A stretch of 64,000 nt of DNA. It comes from JANRLF01 sp033762815. Lineage in GTDB: Bacteria; Bacteroidota; Bacteroidia; Chitinophagales; CAIOSU01. The stretch's first letter is position 1, and each line of letters begins with the position of its first letter. Both the position numbers and the translations under genes were made by a program. Shown here one piece after another: positions 25,132 through 32,617 of this stretch. The notes beneath the pieces were generated by a model. The model searched no databases, was not told where the DNA came from, and was given only the letters and a program-made list of their open reading frames with translations. The stretch lies in NCBI GenBank assembly GCA_033762815.1, contig JANRLF010000004.1, positions 434,001 to 498,000 on the forward strand, given 5' to 3'.

Positions 25132-27906
25132 ATGAAGAACAAAAAACTATTTATCTCCGCTTCGCTTACTGTTGGATTACTTGCATTAGGGGCAGTGCTT
25201 TTTGATTCCTTTATTACTAATCAACCTAAAGGGAAAGTAGTCAGCGAACTGTATAGCCTTAAAGAAATTACCGAAATGTACCCAGCTGACCTCGATGAGG
25301 AAAAGAATGAGCATCGGTACATTAAAGATGCTATGGCCTATGTTAACCGTATGAGGGCCACAGACCCTAATACTGGTTATTTGGATTTCAGTAAAATGCT
25401 GGCAGCAAAAAATGCTGTAAAATTAGCGGCCAACAAGCGTTCTTCCGGTTCCGTAACTTGGGAAGAATTAGGCCCTGACAATGTGGGAGGGCGTACTAGG
25501 GACATTTGGATAGACCCGACCAATAGCAACCACTTATTAACTGGTGGAGTAACTGGCGGCCTGTTCGTTTCCAATGATGCTGCTGCCTCTTGGAGTCCCC
25601 ATCCCCTTAACGATGAGTTCACCAACCTATCTATTTCAAGTATTGTTAGGGCATCCAATGGTGATATTTATGTAGGTACTGGCGAATCATGGGTGGGTAC
25701 ACAACAGAATGGCTTTGGAACATTTAATGGGCATATTGGTAACGGCATTTACAAGTCAACCGATAATGGAAACACTTTTGAACAATTGGCAAGTACCGCG
25801 GTAACATTAAATGAGCCAAGCGAAAATTTTGCATTCATCAATGAGTTGGCTGTACAACCAATAGCACCCCAAACAGTATATGCATGTACACAACGTGGTT
25901 TGTTTATCAGCTTTGACGGTGGTGCCACCTTTGGCAACACTCCACTTGGCTTGGCAGTTGGCGACCAAGGAAAGCCCGCTACTGATATAGTAATTGCCAG
26001 CGATGGTATTGTGCATTTGATTCAAAACAATAAGTACTACCGTTCGGATGCAGGTGGTGTAACATTTTCATTGGGCGCTACCTCTGGTTTCCCAACCAGC
26101 AATATTTCACGGATTGAACTGGACCTTTCTCCACAAGACAACAACTATGTATATGCCGCTATTGCCAATTCCAATGATGGTTTGAGGGGAGTTTATCGTT
26201 CTGTTGACGGCGGGGTAAATTGGTCTGCTTATTCTCCCGAAAATTCAAACGCTTTCAATCCGCTGGGTTTTCAAGGAAGTTATGACTTGGCATTTGCAGT
26301 CTCTCCCGTTAACAAGGATAAAGTTTATTTGGGCGGGCAATTTGCTATGGTTGCTGGCGGTAACTCCATAGGATGGTTGACCATTGCTTTTTGGCAGCCG
26401 CAATCGTTTAACAACCCTTACTATATACATGCCGATATGCACGTAGTGAAGTTTGACCCCAATAATTCTGATATTATGTACGTAGGAAGTGATGGAGGTA
26501 TCAACAAGACCACGAACGCTTCTGAAAATCAACCTACGTTCACCACCCGCAATAAAGGGTATAATGTGACTCAATTCTACGATATCGCTGCTGGTATTTC
26601 TGGCGAGGTTTTGGCGGGTTCACAGGATAATGGTACCAACTTTATTGATTACCAAGGCAATACACGTTTGAGTGGTCTTGAATTATATGGAGGAGATGGT
26701 GGGTCTTGTGCCGTATCGAAGCTGAATCCTCTTGCAATGTTCTCAGAAACACCTTTTGGCGAGTGTCGCCGTTCTTCCAACGGTGGCGAATCTTGGGGTT
26801 CATTTTTTGATGATTTTGCAAGCAGTTTTGTTGGTGAAGGCCGTGGCACCTTGTTCATTGCCCCTTTTGACTTGTATGAAACTTGGGATACTAGTATCAA
26901 TGCCAATAATGATACTATTATCAATCCAAAAGGAATCTTTATGATTGGTACTGCCAATTATGTAGCATTTACTTTGGATGCTCTGAATTTTGGTACTGAC
27001 CCTGTTTGGTACCGTTTACCTATTAGCGGTACTGTTTCCTCCGTTACTGCATCCAGATCAGGTAAATTTTACATAGGAACCACAGGCGGCAATGCTTATG
27101 TGATATCGGGCTTGTTAAATGCTACTTACAATCCTGGAAACAATGTTGTAACAGGTGTAACCCCTAAACTTATAGGTAATAACCCTGACTGGGGTGGTGG
27201 TAGCCGCTATGTAACGTCAGTAGTTCCTAAAGAAGGCGGGGATGATACTTTAGTAGTGACTTTGGCAGGCTATTCCAATGAAGATAATATCTTCCTTACT
27301 TACAACGCAAATGCAGCAAGCCCGACTTTTAACAGCATTCAGAACGACTTACCCTCCATGCCGGTATATGATGCGGTGATTGATTATTATACTGGAGCTA
27401 TTTTTGCCGCTACCGACTATGGTGTATGGTCAAGGCAAAACGGTACCACCACTTGGCAGTTGGAAAATCAAGGATTAAACACTACCCCTGTTTATTCACT
27501 TAAGGAAGATTATTTGTATGAAGGCGATTGCCGAGTGATTTATGCTGCTTCTTATGGACGTGGGGCTTACAGAACTACTACCCTTACAGCACAAAACAGG
27601 CCTAGCTGTAAACTGGAACAGGGTGCTACCAGCACTGGCAAACCGATGACATTGAAAACCCTCAATGTTTATCCTAACCCTATGGATAATATAGCATTTG
27701 TAGAAGTAAGCCTAACGAAATCCGCCAATGTCAATATTGTAATCTACGATATTCTGGGTAGGGTGCAGAAACAAACTAGCTTTGGTAAATTGGAAGGCAA
27801 TCAAAAACTTCAAATGAATCTAGAAGACGTACCTTGTGGTAATTATATCCTTTCTGTCCAAACTGATGGTAAGGCTACGTCTAAACCTATCGTAGTTTTG
27901 AAATAG
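25132..27906 (+). CDS. Large secreted Asp-box protein with T9SS sorting domain
   Basis: 924 residues with an N-terminal signal/anchor (about 7-30, no clear cleavage site). BNR/Asp-box repeats SxDxGxTW-like occur repeatedly: STDNGNTF, SFDGGATF, SVDGGVNW, SSNGGESW. They suggest a sortilin/Vps10- or sialidase-type beta propeller. The last about 80 residues are a type A T9SS C-terminal domain: LNVYPNPM...VEVSL...VNIVIYDILGR...GNYILSV. It is therefore carried across the outer membrane by T9SS. Asp boxes are structural, so no glycosidase activity can be claimed. Followed by a strong terminator. Confidence 0.85.
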   Translation: MKNKKLFISASLTVGLLALGAVLFDSFITNQPKGKVVSELYSLKEITEMYPADLDEEKNEHRYIKDAMAYVNRMRATDPNTGYLDFSKMLAAKNAVKLAANKRSSGSVTWEELGPDNVGGRTRDIWIDPTNSNHLLTGGVTGGLFVSNDAAASWSPHPLNDEFTNLSISSIVRASNGDIYVGTGESWVGTQQNGFGTFNGHIGNGIYKSTDNGNTFEQLASTAVTLNEPSENFAFINELAVQPIAPQTVYACTQRGLFISFDGGATFGNTPLGLAVGDQGKPATDIVIASDGIVHLIQNNKYYRSDAGGVTFSLGATSGFPTSNISRIELDLSPQDNNYVYAAIANSNDGLRGVYRSVDGGVNWSAYSPENSNAFNPLGFQGSYDLAFAVSPVNKDKVYLGGQFAMVAGGNSIGWLTIAFWQPQSFNNPYYIHADMHVVKFDPNNSDIMYVGSDGGINKTTNASENQPTFTTRNKGYNVTQFYDIAAGISGEVLAGSQDNGTNFIDYQGNTRLSGLELYGGDGGSCAVSKLNPLAMFSETPFGECRRSSNGGESWGSFFDDFASSFVGEGRGTLFIAPFDLYETWDTSINANNDTIINPKGIFMIGTANYVAFTLDALNFGTDPVWYRLPISGTVSSVTASRSGKFYIGTTGGNAYVISGLLNATYNPGNNVVTGVTPKLIGNNPDWGGGSRYVTSVVPKEGGDDTLVVTLAGYSNEDNIFLTYNANAASPTFNSIQNDLPSMPVYDAVIDYYTGAIFAATDYGVWSRQNGTTTWQLENQGLNTTPVYSLKEDYLYEGDCRVIYAASYGRGAYRTTTLTAQNRPSCKLEQGATSTGKPMTLKTLNVYPNPMDNIAFVEVSLTKSANVNIVIYDILGRVQKQTSFGKLEGNQKLQMNLEDVPCGNYILSVQTDGKATSKPIVVLK

Positions 27907-27931
27907 CCATTTCAAAGGCTTGATATATTTT

Positions 27932-27964
27932 GAGGCATCCTAGTAAGGATGCCTCTTTTTTTTT
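27932..27964 (+). terminator. Rho-independent terminator after the Asp-box gene
   Basis: Perfect 10-bp stem GAGGCATCCT / AGGATGCCTC with an AGTA loop, followed directly by nine T. It ends 25 bases after the stop codon region. Confidence 0.95.
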
Positions 27965-28115
27965 GAGCTTAGCCCAACATGGATATTTGTAAGTTAAGTT
28001 ATTATAGCTAGCAAATTGTAGTAACCGATGACGATAAGCGCTGAGAAGCTCCCAATTATTCCGAAAACCTTAACTTTACAGCAGTAATCTTTTTGTTTAA
28101 CCCAAAATTGAAATC

Positions 28116-28919
28116 ATGAAATTCCAACTATTACGCAACATTTTTGTGGCGGCTACAATGCTTTTCAGCACACAAGCTTTCGCTCAATGTCCTACTGCAC
28201 CAGGGCAAGGTTTTTTTCCTTCTGATGATTATTGCTTTGAACAAGGCGTGTTTACACAAAGAACTTGGGCATTCCAATGCTATGAAGAGTTTACTGTGGG
28301 CGGACTTACCGTGAACATTGATTCTATCCGTATCGATTCTATTAACTACTTGCCTTGTGGCATCGGGTGGGCTACCAGCAATGCTGACAATCGTTTTTCC
28401 GCCTTGGAAACAGGCTGTTTCCTTTTCGCAGGTACGACCACTGATTCTATTGGCCTGTATAATGTAGATTTAATTATCACCGCTTACCTTTCCACTGGAG
28501 ATTCATTGCAAGTTAATTCCCGTTTGGGCGGTGTGTCCATGTTTGTGAATGTGGTAGCTCCAAGTACTACTTGCCCTGCAACTCAAGACACGACTGGTGC
28601 CCGAGAAACCGCTTCGTGCAGAGTAAGCCCATACACCAGTATCAAAGAACTGTCTGCTGATATTGCTAGCATGGACGTAGTACCTAACCCCATGAATGGT
28701 AATGGCACCATTGAATTGACCATGCAGCGTGAAGCAAAAGCCAGCATTGAGGTATTTGACCTATTGGGCAAAAAAGTAGCTGTGGTGTTGAACAATGAGC
28801 AGGTGTATGCCGGCAATACCCGTTACAATTTGAACCTAAGCGACGCTTCCAATGGTATTTACTTTGTAAAACTGACCATTAATGGCGCTTCAAGCATTAA
28901 AAGGGTAGTATTGCAATAA
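28116..28919 (+). CDS. Secreted protein with T9SS sorting domain
   Basis: 267 residues. Signal peptide about 1-23 (STQAFA then Q). The mature N-terminal part is Cys-containing and beta-rich without a known domain. The C-terminal about 75 residues are a T9SS type A sorting domain (DVVPNPMNGNGTIELTM, ASIEVFDLLGKKV, NGIYFVKL). It is not clear whether it is a carrier of enzymatic activity. Follows the Asp-box gene on the same strand but is separated by a strong terminator. Confidence 0.8.
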   Translation: MKFQLLRNIFVAATMLFSTQAFAQCPTAPGQGFFPSDDYCFEQGVFTQRTWAFQCYEEFTVGGLTVNIDSIRIDSINYLPCGIGWATSNADNRFSALETGCFLFAGTTTDSIGLYNVDLIITAYLSTGDSLQVNSRLGGVSMFVNVVAPSTTCPATQDTTGARETASCRVSPYTSIKELSADIASMDVVPNPMNGNGTIELTMQREAKASIEVFDLLGKKVAVVLNNEQVYAGNTRYNLNLSDASNGIYFVKLTINGASSIKRVVLQ

Positions 28920-28944
28920 GCATAGTTAAGCTTTCGATTATAGA

Positions 28945-28970
28945 AGAGGCTGCCTTTACGGTGGCCTCTT
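28945..28970 (+). terminator. Rho-independent terminator after the 28116 gene
   Basis: AGAGGCTGCC (28945-28954) and GGTGGCCTCT (28960-28969) form a 10-bp stem with two G-U wobbles in the plus-strand RNA, then TTTTGTTTT. It ends just before the ruvX promoter. Confidence 0.85.
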
Positions 28971-28976
28971 TTGTTT

Positions 28977-28984
28977 TATCTTTG
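28977..28984 (+). promoter_or_regulatory. -7 element for ruvX-def
   Basis: TATCTTTG fits the -7 consensus. It starts within the T-rich tail of the preceding terminator and ends six bases before the ruvX ATG, so a nearly leaderless message is possible. Confidence 0.4.
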
Positions 28985-28990
28985 CCAACA

Positions 28991-29407
28991 ATGGCCCGTA
29001 TTATAGCAATCGATTATGGCGGTAAGCGCTGCGGCATAGCAGTAACCGACCCTATGCAAATAATCGCCACAGGGCTTGCCGTAGTGGGCAGTCAGGAATT
29101 GATGGCTTTTTTGAAAGATTATACCACAAAAGAAACCATCGAAAGATTTGTAGTGGGCGAACCTAAACGCTTGGACAATACACCCGCCCAATCTGCTGAA
29201 ATGGTAGCCAATTTCGTAAAACACCTTCAGCGCACATTCCCCGATATACCAGTGGAGATGATAGACGAAAGGTTCACTTCCAAAATAGCCACTCAATCCA
29301 TGCTGCTTTCAGGCATGAAGAAGAAGGACAGGCAGCAAAAGGGAAATGTGGATATTATTAGCGCAACTATTATCTTGCAGTCTTATTTGGAAAAGGCCGG
29401 AAAATGA
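28991..29407 (+). CDS. ruvX: Putative pre-16S rRNA nuclease RuvX/YqgF
   Basis: 138 residues. MARIIAIDYGGKRCGIAVTD gives the RNase H-like start (Asp8); VVGEPKR and VEMIDERFTS are the other conserved acidic segments. YqgF processes the 16S rRNA 5' end. The frame is open 30 bases upstream, but ATG 28991 fits the family and the promoter. It overlaps def by four bases (ATGA). Confidence 0.93.
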   Translation: MARIIAIDYGGKRCGIAVTDPMQIIATGLAVVGSQELMAFLKDYTTKETIERFVVGEPKRLDNTPAQSAEMVANFVKHLQRTFPDIPVEMIDERFTSKIATQSMLLSGMKKKDRQQKGNVDIISATIILQSYLEKAGK

Positions 29408-30045
29408 TATTACCCATCGTCGCTTATGGCGACCCCGTATTGAGAAAGCCCACTGAAGAGATTGACGACAACTATCCTGGGCTAAAAGCCTTGATAAACG
29501 ACATGTTCGAAACCATGTACAATGCCCCAGGCGTAGGTTTGGCTGCTCCCCAGGTAGGTCATTCCATTCGCTTGTTTGTGGTAGATAGCGAACAAATCTT
29601 TAGGGACGAAGAGGATGAAGAAGTAGTAGAAGAGTATAATGAACGAAGAAAGAAGCGTAATAAGGAAGCTAAAGAAAAGGAGCCCGAAGAAAAAGGAATC
29701 AAGCAAGCCTTCCTTAACCCAATCATACTCAAGGAATATGGCAAACCTTGGGCCTATGAAGAAGGCTGCCTAAGCATTCCTGGTATAAGGGAGGACGTGG
29801 ACAGGCCCGATTCTATCGTTATAGAGTATGAAGATGAAAACTTCAATTTGCACGAACAGGAATTTACCGGCCTTACAGCACGCATTATTCAACATGAGTA
29901 CGACCATATAGAAGGTATCCTATTTACTGACAGGCTCAAACCTCTAAAAAAGCGCCTTATAAAAAGCAAACTGGAGCGTATCTCGAAAGGAGATGTAGAT
30001 GTAGCTTATAAAATGGTGTTCCCCAACATGAAGAAGGGCAGATAA
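29404..30045 (+). CDS. def: Peptide deformylase
   Basis: 213 residues. The three metal-site motifs are GVGLAAPQ (43-50), EGCLS (120-124, Cys122) and HEYDH (164-168). A highly charged insertion (about 69-99, many Glu, Lys and Arg) separates the first two motifs; it is longer than in E. coli but common in Bacteroidota. It removes the formyl group from nascent proteins. Convergent with the CAP gene one base apart. Confidence 0.95.
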   Translation: MILPIVAYGDPVLRKPTEEIDDNYPGLKALINDMFETMYNAPGVGLAAPQVGHSIRLFVVDSEQIFRDEEDEEVVEEYNERRKKRNKEAKEKEPEEKGIKQAFLNPIILKEYGKPWAYEEGCLSIPGIREDVDRPDSIVIEYEDENFNLHEQEFTGLTARIIQHEYDHIEGILFTDRLKPLKKRLIKSKLERISKGDVDVAYKMVFPNMKKGR

Positions 30046-30046
30046 G

Positions 30047-30811
30047 CTATCCCCCAAAATTTTGGGTGCCTACTGCCTCTGGAATGTGCGTTCTGCTTAC
30101 TGAACGAAAATCGGGCACTACCCCGCAACCTAAGTATTTAAAGTCCTTACATTCCAAATTATGGCGGTGGGGCGGTGAATCAATCCATTCCTGCACCAAA
30201 CGTTCAGCAAATTGGCCATACGTTACGGGCTTTATGTCCGGACCCTTTTTCAAACTATTGCCATAGTAATAGTTAATGTCAGGACCATTGGCAATTGACC
30301 AAAATTTTGCCCCGGGTTGATAATCGAATAAAAACTGCCATGCAAGGTTTTCGCCCACCGCACTGCCATTAAACTTAAAGTAACTGGTGCGGTCTACCGC
30401 CGAGCGCATACTTCGGTTAAATGGATTGGTATGGTCATAAAACTTTCGATTGATCATTTCCAATGAATGGAATACTGCGGCATCGCGCAAAACTGGGGAA
30501 AATTGTAATTGACCCAATCGCTTGCTTTCCCTATACTTATTAGTGTAATAGAATACTGCCGCATTGATTAGATTATAATCTACATCCCTATAATCGATGG
30601 GGATGGCTGCTAAAGGGCTAGCTATAAATTCCCGCCAATCCATGGTCGCGTACATGCTATCGGTAAAGTAGGTATACGATTGAACTATGGCATTTACTTG
30701 TACTTCGGGCTTGTCCTTAACATTGGTTACTTGTGCTGTGATAGGTAGATAACTGACAAGCAAGCACAAAAAAGCAACTGTCGTCTTCGACGACTTAATC
30801 AAGATATTCAT
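30047..30811 (-). CDS. CAP/SCP-domain exported protein
   Basis: 254 residues from ATG 30811 (frame open to 30847). Signal peptide about 1-27. The CAP fold is shown by FYYTNKYRESKRLGQLQFSP, AVFHSLEMINR, GENLAW, FAERLVQEWIDSPPHRHNL and the last TQNFGG. Histidines at the CAP cavity are present (HS and HRHNL). Bacterial CAP proteins are exported and of mostly unknown role. Single gene. Confidence 0.85.
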   Translation of the reverse strand: MNILIKSSKTTVAFLCLLVSYLPITAQVTNVKDKPEVQVNAIVQSYTYFTDSMYATMDWREFIASPLAAIPIDYRDVDYNLINAAVFYYTNKYRESKRLGQLQFSPVLRDAAVFHSLEMINRKFYDHTNPFNRSMRSAVDRTSYFKFNGSAVGENLAWQFLFDYQPGAKFWSIANGPDINYYYGNSLKKGPDIKPVTYGQFAERLVQEWIDSPPHRHNLECKDFKYLGCGVVPDFRSVSRTHIPEAVGTQNFGG

Positions 30812-30885
30812 GAAATTAACCTTTGTAATATAACTGCTGGTGGTCAAATATTATTACAAAAAGCACCGAAAAGAAGTTCTAATAA

Positions 30886-32331
30886 TCAATGGGGCACACT
30901 CAATTTATATACTTTTACTTCATGGGGCTGCAAGTGAAGTTGAAGTGCGTTTAAGTTGCCTAAATCTGTATGACTCCATACATCCCTTATTGCATAAGTT
31001 TTATTTCCGCAGGGCAGCGCATTAAAAGGCAGTTGGTAATCTGTTTCAATGCTGCCCTTGTTTAAGACACCAATAGCAAAACTACCATCGGCCAACCTTC
31101 TAAAAAACACTTCAATATTTTTGTCTTTAATCACTCTTTTAGCTTGCTCCCCCAAGGCATCTTGGTTAATATCCAAAATCTCCGGATTCATTAAGATGAA
31201 TTGGGTAGCCTCGTTCATCTTGCTTAAATCGTTACTGGTAAGCAAGGGCGCATTTAGCAGACACCAAAGGCTCATGTGACTTTGATACTCTGTATCTGTG
31301 CATCCACGCTTTTCTCCTCCAGTAGCCCTTCCTTTGCCATAATTACCCACCAACAGCATGTCAGGGTCATTCCAGTGACCAGGCCCTGAATATTTTTCCA
31401 AGCCAACCTGCTTATCCAAAATATCCATTACACTTTTATCCCAATCATCATATATATCGCCCGTTGTACGCCAATATTGTCCGCCTACCCTTGCGCCCCA
31501 TTCCCATGGCTTCCTCCCACCCCACTCACAAATACTGAATACAATTGACCTTCCCGATTTTTTCAATGCATCTGCCATAGCCTCGTAACGTTGCTCGGCT
31601 TCTTTGCGCTGATTGGGTGCAAAACAATAATCATACTTCAACAAGTCAATACCCCATTCCGCAAAAGTTTTGGCATCTATTTCCTCAAACCCATAGCTAC
31701 CAAACTTCTTTCCACAAGTTTTATCGCCAGCACAGGAATAGATGCCAAGCTTCAACCCTTTTGAGTGCACATAATCACTGAGATACTTCATGCCATGCGG
31801 AAACTTTTTAGCGTCCACCTTTGGCCTGCCATCAGCTTCTCGACTATCGGCATGCCAAAAGTCATCGATATTGATATATTGGTAACCCAAGTCGCGCATA
31901 CCGTTACTTGCCATTGCATCGGCTACGTTCATTACGGTAGCTTCATCAATGTCCCAGGCAAAAACATTCCAACTATTCCAACCCATCGGAGGGGTGAGCG
32001 CCAATTGGTCACCGACTATAATCTTCAAGTCACGTTTTGAACTTCCCTTGGCATTGGAAATGGCAACGGTGAGGGTATAATCGCCTGATTGGGCTATCTT
32101 ACCTGAAATTATACCTGTAGTATTGTCCAATTTCAATCCATTGGGCAAATTATCGACTCGGAAACTGATAGGCCTTTGCCCCGTGCCTGGTATGGTAAAA
32201 ATAAAATCAGTATTTGGATAAACACCCGTAACTCCAGGCCCGTGGAACACAGGTTCTCCTTCATATAAACCACTTGCGACACCTAAATGAAATTGTAGTA
32301 ATGCTAGGATACTTAAAGCAATTCGGAACAT
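30886..32331 (-). CDS. GH27 alpha-galactosidase with N-terminal Ig-like domain
   Basis: 481 residues. A signal peptide (1-20) and a putative Ig (He_PIG-type) domain (about 30-106, GVYPNTDFIFTIPG, NGLKLDNTTGIISGK) precede the GH27 barrel starting TPPMGWNSWN (113-122). The nucleophile is Asp234 (LLKYDYC) and the acid/base Asp292 (WRTTGD). GH27 cleaves terminal alpha-galactosides by retention. The Cys residues of the barrel (Cys200, Cys206, Cys236) fit the family. It is exported, probably periplasmic, with no T9SS tail. Neighbours do not suggest a polysaccharide locus. Confidence 0.92.
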   Translation of the reverse strand: MFRIALSILALLQFHLGVASGLYEGEPVFHGPGVTGVYPNTDFIFTIPGTGQRPISFRVDNLPNGLKLDNTTGIISGKIAQSGDYTLTVAISNAKGSSKRDLKIIVGDQLALTPPMGWNSWNVFAWDIDEATVMNVADAMASNGMRDLGYQYINIDDFWHADSREADGRPKVDAKKFPHGMKYLSDYVHSKGLKLGIYSCAGDKTCGKKFGSYGFEEIDAKTFAEWGIDLLKYDYCFAPNQRKEAEQRYEAMADALKKSGRSIVFSICEWGGRKPWEWGARVGGQYWRTTGDIYDDWDKSVMDILDKQVGLEKYSGPGHWNDPDMLLVGNYGKGRATGGEKRGCTDTEYQSHMSLWCLLNAPLLTSNDLSKMNEATQFILMNPEILDINQDALGEQAKRVIKDKNIEVFFRRLADGSFAIGVLNKGSIETDYQLPFNALPCGNKTYAIRDVWSHTDLGNLNALQLHLQPHEVKVYKLSVPH

Positions 32332-32345
32332 ACATTATATTTTCC

Positions 32346-32355
32346 CCAATATTGG
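32346..32355. repeat. Palindrome CCAATATTGG upstream of the GH27 gene
   Basis: Perfect 10-bp palindrome flanked by T-rich and A-rich tracts, 15 bases before the GH27 ATG. May be an operator or a small leader stem. Confidence 0.35.
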
Positions 32356-32392
32356 AAAAAAAGGTGAAAGTGTATAGAGATACAATAGGTAT

Positions 32393-32464
32393 TTAGGCTA
32401 GAATTTGTATCGCTGCAAACACTACACTTAACAACAAATACAACAGCCATTTTTTCTTTTCCAT
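32393..32464 (-). CDS. Candidate 23-residue membrane micro-protein
   Basis: A short frame from ATG 32464 to TAA 32393 reads a basic head MEKKKW followed by about 17 uninterrupted hydrophobic residues (LLYLLLSVVFAAIQILA). The composition is that of a single membrane helix with the cytoplasmic end basic. It lies alone in the 286-base gap between the GH27 gene and gcvP. No ribosome-binding site is needed in this phylum; no strong promoter is seen. Translation is inferred from composition only. Confidence 0.4.
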   Translation of the reverse strand: MEKKKWLLYLLLSVVFAAIQILA

Positions 32465-32577
32465 AGTAAGGCAATTGTGATTATCAATGTAATGGCTTAA
32501 AGAGCAAAAGTCAAGAATTTTCACCCATGCCAATGAATCAATTGAACATTCTTCAGCCTTATCTCGTTGGCTATTAT

Positions 32578-32585
32578 TAAATTTG
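32578..32585 (+). promoter_or_regulatory. -7 element for gcvP
   Basis: TAAATTTG fits the -7 consensus and lies 33 bases before the GTG start at 32618. No clear TTG is at the -33 distance. Confidence 0.4.
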
Positions 32586-32617
32586 CAGCACCTTTCAATC
32601 TTTAAAACCCATTTTTT

